This document shows, piece by piece, positions 1 to 6,009 of a DNA stretch of 64,000 nucleotides. Position 1 is the stretch's first letter. Each line of letters starts with the position of its first letter. The notes under the pieces were generated by a model, which saw only the letters and a program-made list of their open reading frames with translations, searched no databases and was not told the DNA's origin. The stretch is from Clostridia bacterium (GTDB lineage: Bacteria > Bacillota > Clostridia > Christensenellales > UBA1242), in assembly GCA_017467585.1 (NCBI GenBank), contig JAFUSR010000001.1:1-64000 (forward strand), written 5' to 3'. The translations under genes and the position numbers were made by a program.

Positions 1-27
1 ACTTTGGCGAAAAATTGCAATAAACAC

Positions 28-56
28 TTGACATAAAAATTGCAAGCAGTTATAAT
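28..56 (+). promoter_or_regulatory. consensus sigma-A promoter of the tRNA-Ile unit
   Basis: A -35 TTGACA at 28-33 and a -10 TATAAT at 51-56 are separated by 17 bases, matching the housekeeping consensus at every position. Transcription should start near base 63 and run through the tRNA-like element and tRNA-Ile to the terminator at 336-359. A small inverted repeat (ATACAAA 71-77, TTTGTAT 88-94) lies at the start of the predicted transcript. Confidence 0.8.
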
Positions 57-105
57 AATACAGCATTCAGATACAAAACTTCCCCGCTTTGTATTTGCAA
101 TGTTA

Positions 106-141
106 ATGACTTGTAGCTCAGTCGGTTAGAGCACCACCCTG
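106..141 (+). repeat. 36-base direct repeat of the tRNA-Ile 5' half (other copy 250-285)
   Basis: Bases 106-141 are identical to 250-285, giving a period of 144 bases. The repeat covers the 5' acceptor strand, the D arm, the 5' strand of the anticodon stem and the first three loop bases of tRNA-Ile. Identity stops abruptly inside the anticodon loop. This looks like a partial duplication or conversion between the two units. Confidence 0.85.
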
Positions 142-237
142 TTGCCGAGCAGTTGCCAAACTGCGAACGCCAAGGTTTGAAAAACCTTATAAGGTTCCTT
201 GAAGGGTGAAGATGTGGGTCCAAATCCTGCCTTGTCA
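107..237 (+). ncRNA. tRNA-like element with structured insertion at the anticodon loop
   Basis: The first 35 bases are the 5' half of tRNA-Ile. A tRNA anticodon loop is then replaced by about 60 bases holding two perfect hairpins: GCAGTT/AACTGC (149-154/159-164) and AAGGTTT/AAACCTT (172-178/182-188). The arms are rejoined by CACCCT (135-140) pairing with AGGGTG (203-208). A T-arm-like stem (GTGGG 213-217, loop TCCAAAT, CCTGC) and a 3' strand CTTGTCA (231-237) follow; TGAC at the 5' end pairs with GTCA. There is no CCA, the T loop lacks the normal TTC, and two acceptor positions do not pair. A normal tRNA function is therefore unlikely. It could be a decayed pseudogene or a structured RNA co-transcribed with tRNA-Ile from the promoter at 28-56. 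Confidence 0.45.
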
Positions 238-250
238 AAGAATATTGTGA

Positions 251-327
251 TGACTTGTAGCTCAGTCGGTTAGAGCACCACCCTGATAAGGTGGGGGTCG
301 GTGGTTCGAGTCCACTCAAGCCAACCA
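251..327 (+). tRNA. tRNA-Ile (anticodon GAT)
   Basis: A 77-base cloverleaf with the loop CTGATAA gives anticodon GAT (isoleucine). The anticodon stem CCACC/GGTGG, the T arm GGTGG-TTCGAGT-CCACT and the genomically encoded CCA (325-327) are all clear. The acceptor strands TGACTTG and CAAGCCA contain one A-C mismatch at the third pair, which is unusual for a working tRNA. The 5' half is shared with the tRNA-like element 144 bases upstream. Confidence 0.9.
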
Positions 328-335
328 ACAAAAAC

Positions 336-359
336 ACACGGACTAGTTCCGTGTTTTTT
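336..359 (+). terminator. intrinsic terminator of the tRNA-Ile unit
   Basis: ACACGGA (336-342) pairs with TCCGTGT (348-354) and is followed by a run of T to 359, nine bases after the tRNA CCA end. Confidence 0.85.
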
Positions 360-467
360 GTTGTGTTCTTTTGATGCTGCGTTGAACCACCGACTCTCAA
401 ATTCTTGTCTGGGGCACGCCCAAGGCTGCCCCTGCATGCGAAGCATTATCAAAATATTTAATATAAT

Positions 468-686
468 TTACATTTTCCTTGTTGGCAAAATATCATCAGC
501 AGAGATATCTAAAAACCTGCATAATTTAGTTAATGTTGCCAATGTTGGTTGCGCCCTACCAGAGAGATACTGAGATAAAGTTGGTGGCGCAATTTCAATT
601 GCTTTGGCAATTTCTATTTTCTTTTTCCCTGAATGCTCAATCTCATTTTTTAAATTTTCTAAAATTATATTATCTATATTTTCCAT
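468..686 (-). CDS. small XRE-family repressor
   Basis: This 72-residue protein is essentially one Cro/C1-type helix-turn-helix domain (residues about 7-62, recognition region around 'PPTLSQYLSGRA'). It has no ligand or protease domain, so it is the size of a Cro repressor. The ATG lies six bases after a -10 box TATAAT (693-698 on the minus strand) with no Shine-Dalgarno sequence, which suggests a leaderless mRNA. Two palindromes just upstream (699-713 and 727-741) are the obvious operators. The divergent gene at 781 has its promoter spacer covered by the second palindrome. I infer that the protein represses both itself and that gene. The signal that relieves repression is unknown. Confidence 0.85.
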   Translation of the reverse strand: MENIDNIILENLKNEIEHSGKKKIEIAKAIEIAPPTLSQYLSGRAQPTLATLTKLCRFLDISADDILPTRKM

Positions 687-698
687 ATTTGCATTATA

Positions 699-741
699 TT
701 AGGAATTGCCTAAATCTTGTTGACAATTAGGCATTGCCTAA
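699..741. promoter_or_regulatory. tandem 15-base operators between divergent genes
   Basis: TTAGGAATTGCCTAA (699-713, one arm mismatch) and TTAGGCATTGCCTAA (727-741, perfect seven-base arms around a central T) are 28 bases apart centre to centre. The first abuts the -10 of the XRE gene; the second fills the spacer of the rightward promoter. Their position makes them likely binding sites for the XRE protein encoded at 468-686. Confidence 0.75.
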
Positions 742-748
742 TTATAAT
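720..748 (+). promoter_or_regulatory. consensus promoter overlapped by operator
   Basis: TTGACA (720-725), a 17-base spacer and TATAAT (743-748) form a perfect promoter. The spacer contains the perfect palindrome 727-741, so a bound repressor would block polymerase. The predicted start near 755 rules out an ATG at 751 as the initiation codon of the following gene. Confidence 0.8.
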
Positions 749-780
749 GTATGTATAAATTTGTTTATTATGAGGTTTAC

Positions 781-1125
781 ATGGACTATATAATTATTAT
801 TTCTATTGGTTGGCTTGTTTGTGGTGCAATCTGCGCATTTGTTGCTAGCGCCAAAAACAGAACGGCTCTTGGCTGGTTCTTTACTGGGTGCCTATTTGGT
901 TTGCTGGCAGTAATAATAATTTTTGCATTAAGTCCACTAGATAGCGACGATGATTTGATGGAGGAAAATGACGAAAGCATTTCATTCGTCTGTAATGAAT
1001 GCAGACAACAAATATTAATCGATAAAAAAGATTTAAAAAACATCGATACAATTGTTTGTTCTAACTGCGGAAACGAAATTCAACTTAATCATGGAAACAA
1101 AAATAATAATCAAAAAAGACACTAA
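781..1125 (+). CDS. small membrane protein with C-terminal zinc ribbon
   Basis: The protein has 114 residues. Two hydrophobic segments (about 2-24 and 30-50) form a membrane hairpin; an acidic linker follows, then a zinc ribbon with cysteine pairs C71/C74 and C93/C96. The start at 781 is chosen because TGAGG lies seven bases upstream and because the promoter at 720-748 would start transcription after base 751. The function is not recognised. Control by the adjacent XRE repressor is inferred from the operator in its promoter. A larger protein at 1320 also combines membrane spans with a zinc ribbon, so the two may act together, but nothing in the sequence proves it. Confidence 0.75.
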   Translation: MDYIIIISIGWLVCGAICAFVASAKNRTALGWFFTGCLFGLLAVIIIFALSPLDSDDDLMEENDESISFVCNECRQQILIDKKDLKNIDTIVCSNCGNEIQLNHGNKNNNQKRH

Positions 1126-1141
1126 AATTAGTGTTTTTTTT
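1119..1141 (+). terminator. intrinsic terminator
   Basis: ACACTAA (1119-1125) pairs with TTAGTGT (1128-1134), followed by eight T residues. The stem overlaps the stop codon of the preceding gene. Confidence 0.75.
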
Positions 1142-1319
1142 GTTTTGTTTTTATTGGTCGTTTAAACCACCTACTTTACAATTTGCATTAAATCGGAAAA
1201 TTTGTAGAGTTTTTTGTTGATGTATTTTTATTAATCACAACTAAAATGTGATATAATTTGATTGTAAAAAGATAAACCAAATTACAAAATTGACAATTAT
1301 TACAAAAGGAGGCCACCCC

Positions 1320-1922
1320 ATGAATTATAACAAAATTGGTGAATTTATTGCCGCCGAACGAAAGGCTAAAAATCTTACACAATCAAAACTTGCAGAAAAA
1401 ATTTTTGTAAGTGAAAAAACAATTTCAAAGTGGGAAAACGGAAAAAGCCTTCCAGACACCGCTTCTCTTCCTAAATTGTGCGAAATTTTTGGTGTTAGTT
1501 TAAACGAACTTCTAAGCGGAGAACGAACAAATTTTAATAACAACCAACAACACGACCACCTTCTCTTAGATATAGCCAAAGAAATAGAATTTAAAAACAA
1601 AACCATTTGGCACTCTATGTGGGTGATTATGGCTGTTAGCATTGTTGCTATGATTTCTGGTATTTTTGTTGTTGCGTTTGCAATGCCAAAGGGAATTTGG
1701 CAGTTGGTGGCAATTTTGGGGTTGTGTGTTGTGTTTTTAATTCCGTGCTTCTATGCGCTGAAACTTGAAGTAAGTGTTGGGTCATATAAGTGCAAAAACT
1801 GTGGGCACGAATTTGTTCCAACCTATTCACAAGCTCTTTGGGCAATGCATATGGGAACCACTCGTCATCTAAAGTGCCCTAACTGCAAAAAACACACTTG
1901 GTGTAAAAAAGTGATTAAATAA
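1320..1922 (+). CDS. XRE regulator fused to two membrane spans and a zinc ribbon
   Basis: This 200-residue protein begins with an HTH_XRE domain (residues about 5-62, motif 'VSEKTISKWENGKSLP'). Two transmembrane segments follow (about 100-122 and 127-148), and a zinc ribbon with C158/C161 and C186/C189 closes the protein. The start is set by a perfect AAAGGAGG (1305-1312) seven bases before the ATG. XRE proteins with membrane tails are common in Clostridia and are thought to be membrane-tethered regulators; the ligand here is unknown. A -10 TATAAT sits at 1252-1257 with no convincing -35. Confidence 0.8.
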   Translation: MNYNKIGEFIAAERKAKNLTQSKLAEKIFVSEKTISKWENGKSLPDTASLPKLCEIFGVSLNELLSGERTNFNNNQQHDHLLLDIAKEIEFKNKTIWHSMWVIMAVSIVAMISGIFVVAFAMPKGIWQLVAILGLCVVFLIPCFYALKLEVSVGSYKCKNCGHEFVPTYSQALWAMHMGTTRHLKCPNCKKHTWCKKVIK

Positions 1923-1923
1923 C

Positions 1924-1949
1924 AAAAACTCGCCAATAGGCGAGTTTTT
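1924..1949. terminator. bidirectional terminator
   Basis: AAAACTCGCC (1925-1934) pairs with GGCGAGTTTT (1939-1948) across a four-base loop, with T-rich tails on both strands. It lies between convergent genes and can serve both. Confidence 0.85.
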
Positions 1950-2958
1950 ATATTTTTTCGAACTCGATAACATCGGGTTTCATTTCTTTTTTTACATATT
2001 GTGCAAGAGCATCATTAATAATTGATTCATCGTCACCGCTAAAAAGTGGATATTCATCAATAATTTTAGCACACTCGTCAAATGTTGGTTGACTAGTTCC
2101 GCCAAGACATTCCCTCATAAGTTGCAGATGTTCCAAACACTTGTTAACTGCAACATTATTGTGCACGCCATCTTTTTGATTTTGGTTTAAAATTTCGATA
2201 GTCTTCGCGAGTAAATCTGGCATTGAATATAAAAGTGATGTTGCATTTAAACCTCCAACCAATTTGCTGTATTTGTCCATTGCAATTTCAAATTCATATC
2301 CGGTTTCACCACTTTCAATACAGTTTAACAAAACGATGTCATAGACATGCTTTTCATAGATGTTGGTTCTGCTCTTTTGGGTGTAGGGATTATAAATCTT
2401 AGATGGATATTTCCAACCCATTTCACTAGTTTTAGGAATAACTTTTAAAAATCCACCAAATTCTATGTTATAAACCGATGCAAATTGCTTTGAGACAAAT
2501 TTATTCTCTGGATTAGCACAAAAAACAACAAATTTTTCGCCGCCTGTTCCATATTCGGTTTTATTTAAAAGCTCACATACATAAAGATTTTTATCGCCAA
2601 CAACAGGAACGATGTTAGCGAATTTTTCTTCATATAACTCATCGTGAAGAATATCATAAAACGTAAAGTATCTTTCTTTTGTTCCAACAATTCCGTGTTT
2701 TCTAGATATCACCTCAACAACACAGACCATGTTGCGAATATCACCATGAACGTTTAAAATATAAGGCTTGCCTATTGCTTTTACGCAGCGCCTCTCAATT
2801 TTAAGCCCAGAGTTGTCATCTTCAACATCTTTAACCAACGAAAAAACAATGTCTCCAGTGCGCGAGTCACGAGATATTGTCCAATTTGAATCATCCATCA
2901 TTCTGACGATAGTTTTTTGAGATAAATTCTCAATGTTATATGCATTTTTTCTTTTCAT
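1948..2958 (-). CDS. hypothetical protein, 336 residues
   Basis: I do not recognise a family. The sequence is soluble-looking, mixed alpha/beta, without signal peptide, membrane segment or obvious metal site. The first 35 residues are basic and polar, and the C-terminal third is helical and acidic. The ATG is six bases downstream of a -10-like TATCCT with a consensus TTGACA 17 bases further up, so the mRNA should be leaderless; there is no Shine-Dalgarno sequence. The gene is monocistronic between two terminators. Confidence 0.65.
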   Translation of the reverse strand: MKRKNAYNIENLSQKTIVRMMDDSNWTISRDSRTGDIVFSLVKDVEDDNSGLKIERRCVKAIGKPYILNVHGDIRNMVCVVEVISRKHGIVGTKERYFTFYDILHDELYEEKFANIVPVVGDKNLYVCELLNKTEYGTGGEKFVVFCANPENKFVSKQFASVYNIEFGGFLKVIPKTSEMGWKYPSKIYNPYTQKSRTNIYEKHVYDIVLLNCIESGETGYEFEIAMDKYSKLVGGLNATSLLYSMPDLLAKTIEILNQNQKDGVHNNVAVNKCLEHLQLMRECLGGTSQPTFDECAKIIDEYPLFSGDDESIINDALAQYVKKEMKPDVIEFEKI

Positions 2959-2964
2959 ACAAAT

Positions 2965-2993
2965 AGGATATCACTAGCAAATATGTTTGTCAA
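2965..2993 (-). promoter_or_regulatory. promoter placed directly before the start codon
   Basis: On the minus strand TTGACA (2993-2988), 17 bases, then TATCCT (2970-2965), then six bases and ATG (2958). Initiation at the usual distance would put the A of ATG at or next to +1. Confidence 0.6.
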
Positions 2994-3080
2994 TATCCAA
3001 TTTAACTATCAAAAAAATAAATAATCAATAAAAATAATTTAAATATGCAATTAAATTAAAATTTTACTCATATAGGCTCT

Positions 3081-3131
3081 AAAAAATCAAATTTTTGCGT
3101 TTTTTTAGTCAGAACGTTTGTCTGATTTGAT
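3081..3131 (-). terminator. probable terminator after dapA
   Basis: On the minus strand ATCAAAT (3131-3125) pairs with ATTTGAT (3092-3086), followed by six T residues. The loop contains a smaller TCAGA/TCTGA hairpin. The structure is long and AT-rich, so the call is moderate. Bases 2994-3080 hold nothing else I can identify. Confidence 0.5.
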
Positions 3132-3183
3132 TGTTTTATATACATTTACCGCAAAATGATAATAATTTAGCAGAAAAGTGACG

Positions 3184-3963
3184 TCAACACAGCGGTGGGC
3201 GCAAAACATTTTGAATTAAAGAGTGTTCAAACATAATTTTCTTTATCCCCGCAGGGTTGGGCAAACCATTAACACGATGGAATAATCGCAGAATTTCTTT
3301 ATTTTGAACATAATTACTGCCCTGTTGGAAAAAGTTTGGAAGAAAATTCGAAAAAACACAAACTCCACCATCTGATCCAAGCCTTTTCATTTTAAAGAAC
3401 AAATTATCATTTCCACAAAGCACAGAAAACCCAGGTTTTTTCCATTTGTTAATCTCTTTTGCATAGTTTAAATCGCCAGTAGCATCCTTAAGAGCAACAA
3501 TGTTATTGTTTTCAGCGAGTTTTAGCACTGTTGAAACGGAAATAAAAGCGCCAGTGCGAGATGGAATATTATACAAACAAATATTTTTGTCTGTAGACTT
3601 TGCAATTTCGGAATAAAATTTATATATTTGCTCTTGGTTGGGCTTCACATAAAACGGTGGGCTAATCAAAAAGCCATTTATGTTAAAATTTTCATATTTT
3701 TTTATTTCAAAAATCGCATTTTTTGTGTTAATTTCTGAAATTCCAACGTAAATTTCCTTATTTTTAACCACGTCACATGCGATTCTGAGCAATTTTATTT
3801 TTTCACATGTTGTCAGCATTTTCTCTTCGCCAGTGCTGCCAAACAGAACAATTCCATCTACTGACGATTCATTTTGATAGTTAATTAGCCAAACGAAGTT
3901 GGCATAATCAACTTTTCCATTTTGTTTAAATGGTGTTATAAGCGCAGTATATATCCCCTTCAT
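3184..3963 (-). CDS. dapA: 4-hydroxy-tetrahydrodipicolinate synthase-like protein (short)
   Basis: A DHDPS/NAL-family TIM-barrel aldolase that condenses pyruvate with aspartate semialdehyde in lysine and diaminopimelate synthesis. The substrate motif GSTGE (42-46), the tyrosine and arginine of YNIPSRTG (Y131, R136) and the Schiff-base lysine K159 in 'ALKDATGD' are all present. The protein has 259 residues against about 290 for the family: it lacks part of the helical segment near residue 215 and ends at 'LRPPLC', before the usual last helix. It stops with TGA, rare in this window. It follows the aspartokinase gene by two bases, so the two form one transcription unit. It may be a divergent or partly decayed copy with specialised activity; the active site itself looks intact. 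Confidence 0.8.
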   Translation of the reverse strand: MKGIYTALITPFKQNGKVDYANFVWLINYQNESSVDGIVLFGSTGEEKMLTTCEKIKLLRIACDVVKNKEIYVGISEINTKNAIFEIKKYENFNINGFLISPPFYVKPNQEQIYKFYSEIAKSTDKNICLYNIPSRTGAFISVSTVLKLAENNNIVALKDATGDLNYAKEINKWKKPGFSVLCGNDNLFFKMKRLGSDGGVCVFSNFLPNFFQQGSNYVQNKEILRLFHRVNGLPNPAGIKKIMFEHSLIQNVLRPPLC

Positions 3964-3965
3964 CT

Positions 3966-4910
3966 CTAAACCTCAATTAAATTATTAATTTTTGCGATTG
4001 CCAATTCTAATTCTTTTGACGATTTTTCATCAATAATAAGCTCAATTGTGTCATTTTTAATCAAAAATGAGTAAAAATTTACATTTTTAACAATGTATTC
4101 TGCAGTTTTATTCAGTTTTTCTGGCTGCCTTTCAAAAATAATTGAAATTTTTGACAAATGATCGATTCTTACAATGCAAACTGCGCCATGTATGGCGTCA
4201 CTAACTAAAGTCCCATCACCATATTTACTATCAGAACCTTTTAATTTAAGTTTTATATTAGACTTTTTTGCAATTGTTGCTGTTCGCTTGGCAACGACAC
4301 CTGAGCCACAATTGGCAATTTTTTCGAGCGTAGAATAGTTTATACATTCTATCTTTTTATATTTAAAGTTTCTTGGATCCCCCGAGAACAGTCCGTCAAA
4401 GTCAGAATATATTTCAACCTCACAATTAAGGGCACTCCCTATTGCCACAGCAGAAATATCAGAACCATTTCTACCAACCGTAACAACATCTCCACTGCTA
4501 TTAATTGCCTGAAAACCAGTCACAACCAGAACATCATGCTCTTTCAGCAATTCTTTGATGCAAGCTGTTCCGATTTCTGTAATAACTGCTTTTCCATAGG
4601 CCCCCATGGCAAAAATATGTGCCTGCGACGCTTGAAGGCTCATAGCCTTGACGCCTTTCGAACATAACACTGTGGCAACAAGTGCAGCAGCCCTTGTCTC
4701 CCCTGTCGAAAGAAGGGCATCTTTTTCTCTACTCTCGCCGATACCCCCATAATCAGCATAAAGTTCGCACAATTTATCAGTTTCTCCACCAAAAGCAGAT
4801 ACAACAACAATGATTTTTGTTTGCACTGCTTTTTTTGAAATATAATCACAAACACTGTTCACCTTTTCTTTTGTCGAGAGGCTTTTGCCTCCAAACTTAT
4901 AAACAATCAT
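3966..4910 (-). CDS. lysC: aspartate kinase (short form)
   Basis: Aspartokinase phosphorylates aspartate, the first step toward diaminopimelate, lysine, threonine and methionine. Kinase motifs are seen: KFGGKS at residues 5-10 (family KFGGTS), 'LLSTGE', 'VTVGRNGSDISA' and 'SDFDGLFSGDPR'. At 314 residues it is about 90 shorter than usual, and the C-terminal ACT region is cut to roughly one domain, so feedback control by lysine or threonine may be altered. The start has GAGGGTG seven bases upstream and a -10 TATAAT at 4931-4936. It is directly followed by dapA; no lysine riboswitch is present in the short leader. Confidence 0.85.
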   Translation of the reverse strand: MIVYKFGGKSLSTKEKVNSVCDYISKKAVQTKIIVVVSAFGGETDKLCELYADYGGIGESREKDALLSTGETRAAALVATVLCSKGVKAMSLQASQAHIFAMGAYGKAVITEIGTACIKELLKEHDVLVVTGFQAINSSGDVVTVGRNGSDISAVAIGSALNCEVEIYSDFDGLFSGDPRNFKYKKIECINYSTLEKIANCGSGVVAKRTATIAKKSNIKLKLKGSDSKYGDGTLVSDAIHGAVCIVRIDHLSKISIIFERQPEKLNKTAEYIVKNVNFYSFLIKNDTIELIIDEKSSKELELAIAKINNLIEV

Positions 4911-4944
4911 TTTTCACCCTCTTGAGTTTTATTATATGATGACA

Positions 4945-4995
4945 AAAAAATAAAAGTGCATTTTTAACAAATTGTGTTAAATTGCACTTTTTTGA
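4945..4995 (-). terminator. long-stem terminator after the winged-helix gene
   Basis: AAAAGTGCA (4952-4960) pairs with TGCACTTTT (4983-4991), with a second stem TTAACA/TGTTAA inside and T-rich sequence on both strands. It ends the rubrerythrin-regulator transcript. Confidence 0.8.
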
Positions 4996-5029
4996 CTGTT
5001 GAATATTGAAATTTTGCGATTTTATTATT

Positions 5030-5377
5030 TTAATTTAAAACGTTTTGCAAATTTTTAAGAATAAATTCTTTATCTTCTTCTGCAATTTTGATAGAATTTA
5101 TTTTGTTGTTCAATTTTTCCCTTCCAAGTTCTGTCAATGAATAACTGATTTCCTTTTTGTTAACTTTGATTTGGGTTATATATCTTTGAATGCGCAACTT
5201 GCTAACCAAAATTGTTAAATTGCTCTTGGCAATATTCAAAAGCATACTAATGTCTTTTGGAGAATGAATATTCATTTTTTCTATGCAAAACATAACCTTA
5301 AAGCTATTGTTAACACTATCTAAATAGTGGTCTAAAATAATCTTTAGCTTTGCAATTAGTTCTGTAAAGTTTTTCAT
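5030..5377 (-). CDS. MarR-like winged-helix regulator
   Basis: A 115-residue protein with a predicted winged helix-turn-helix: helix region 'SPKDISMLLNIAKSNLT' followed by 'TELGREKLNNKI', which resembles the 'T.kG......' wing-to-helix segment of MarR proteins. The ATG at 5377 is preferred because GGAGG lies six bases upstream; an in-frame TTG at 5389 would overlap the ribosome site. It starts 12 bases after the rubrerythrin stop, so the two are co-transcribed and the protein may control that unit. No cysteine sensor comparable to OhrR is evident. Confidence 0.6.
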   Translation of the reverse strand: MKNFTELIAKLKIILDHYLDSVNNSFKVMFCIEKMNIHSPKDISMLLNIAKSNLTILVSKLRIQRYITQIKVNKKEISYSLTELGREKLNNKINSIKIAEEDKEFILKNLQNVLN

Positions 5378-5389
5378 TAATTCCTCCAA

Positions 5390-5932
5390 TTAATAGTTTT
5401 CTTTGTATACTTCAAAATATGATTTTGGGTGATTGCAACATGGACACATTTCTGGAGCCATTGGTCCAACATACTTAAATCCACAGTTTCTGCAAATCCA
5501 AACAGTGTTTTTTGTTGCTTTTTGGAAAACTTGATTTTCAATCATGTTGTCATATAACTTTCTATATCTTTCTTCGTGTTCTTTTTCAATTTTCGCAACC
5601 ATGCGGAACTTTGCTGCAATTGAGTCAAATCCTTCTTCTTCTGCAACTTTCGCAAACTCCTCATACATTGTTGTCCATTCATAATTTTCGCCAGAAGCAG
5701 CAGCAAGCAAGTTTTCTTGAGTAGACTTAATTCCGTCTAGCTCTTTGAACCACATTTTTGCATGTTCTTTTTCGTTTCCTGCGGTCTCTTCGAAGATGGC
5801 TGCAATTTGTTCATATCCTTCTTTTTTTGCTTTGCTAGCAAAATAAGTATATTTGTTTCTAGCTTGGCTTTCTCCAGCGAAAGCGGCCATTAAGTTTTGT
5901 TCAGTTTTTGAGCCTTTAAGTGTTTTTTCCAT
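5390..5932 (-). CDS. rbr: rubrerythrin
   Basis: Cytoplasmic non-haem diiron peroxidase that reduces hydrogen peroxide in anaerobes. The N-terminal ferritin-like domain carries the first glutamate at E21 ('[12 protein letters not shown]') and ExxH at E54/H57 ('NEKEHAK'); a second Ex(n)ExxH motif occurs near '[10 protein letters not shown]'. The C-terminal rubredoxin-like domain has CRNC and CPCC for the FeS4 iron. Its 180 residues are typical. The start follows a clear AGGAG. The promoter at 5964-5992 reads into it, and the winged-helix gene follows directly. Confidence 0.95.
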   Translation of the reverse strand: MEKTLKGSKTEQNLMAAFAGESQARNKYTYFASKAKKEGYEQIAAIFEETAGNEKEHAKMWFKELDGIKSTQENLLAAASGENYEWTTMYEEFAKVAEEEGFDSIAAKFRMVAKIEKEHEERYRKLYDNMIENQVFQKATKNTVWICRNCGFKYVGPMAPEMCPCCNHPKSYFEVYKENY

Positions 5933-5963
5933 GGTTTTTCTCCTAAGTTAATTTACTTTTTTT

Positions 5964-5992
5964 ATTATATCAACATTCTCGGTTATTGGCAA
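5964..5992 (-). promoter_or_regulatory. promoter of the rubrerythrin operon
   Basis: On the minus strand TTGCCA (5992-5987), 17-base spacer, TATAAT (5969-5964). No recognisable PerR palindrome overlaps it. Confidence 0.6.
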
Positions 5993-6009
5993 ACAAAATA
6001 GACAACAAA

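Noticed and set aside
751-780. Upstream ATG extending the zinc-ribbon membrane protein by ten residues
   Set aside because: The promoter -10 ends at 748, so transcription would begin after this ATG; a ribosome site fits only the ATG at 781.
3184-3186. TGA read as a sense codon
   Set aside because: rnpA ends correctly at TGA in an ATGA overlap with yidD, and tryptophan is encoded by TGG throughout; reading through TGA in dapA does not restore the family C-terminus.
4911-5029. Lysine riboswitch before lysC
   Set aside because: Only about 40 bases separate promoter and start; the hairpin present is the terminator of the neighbouring gene.
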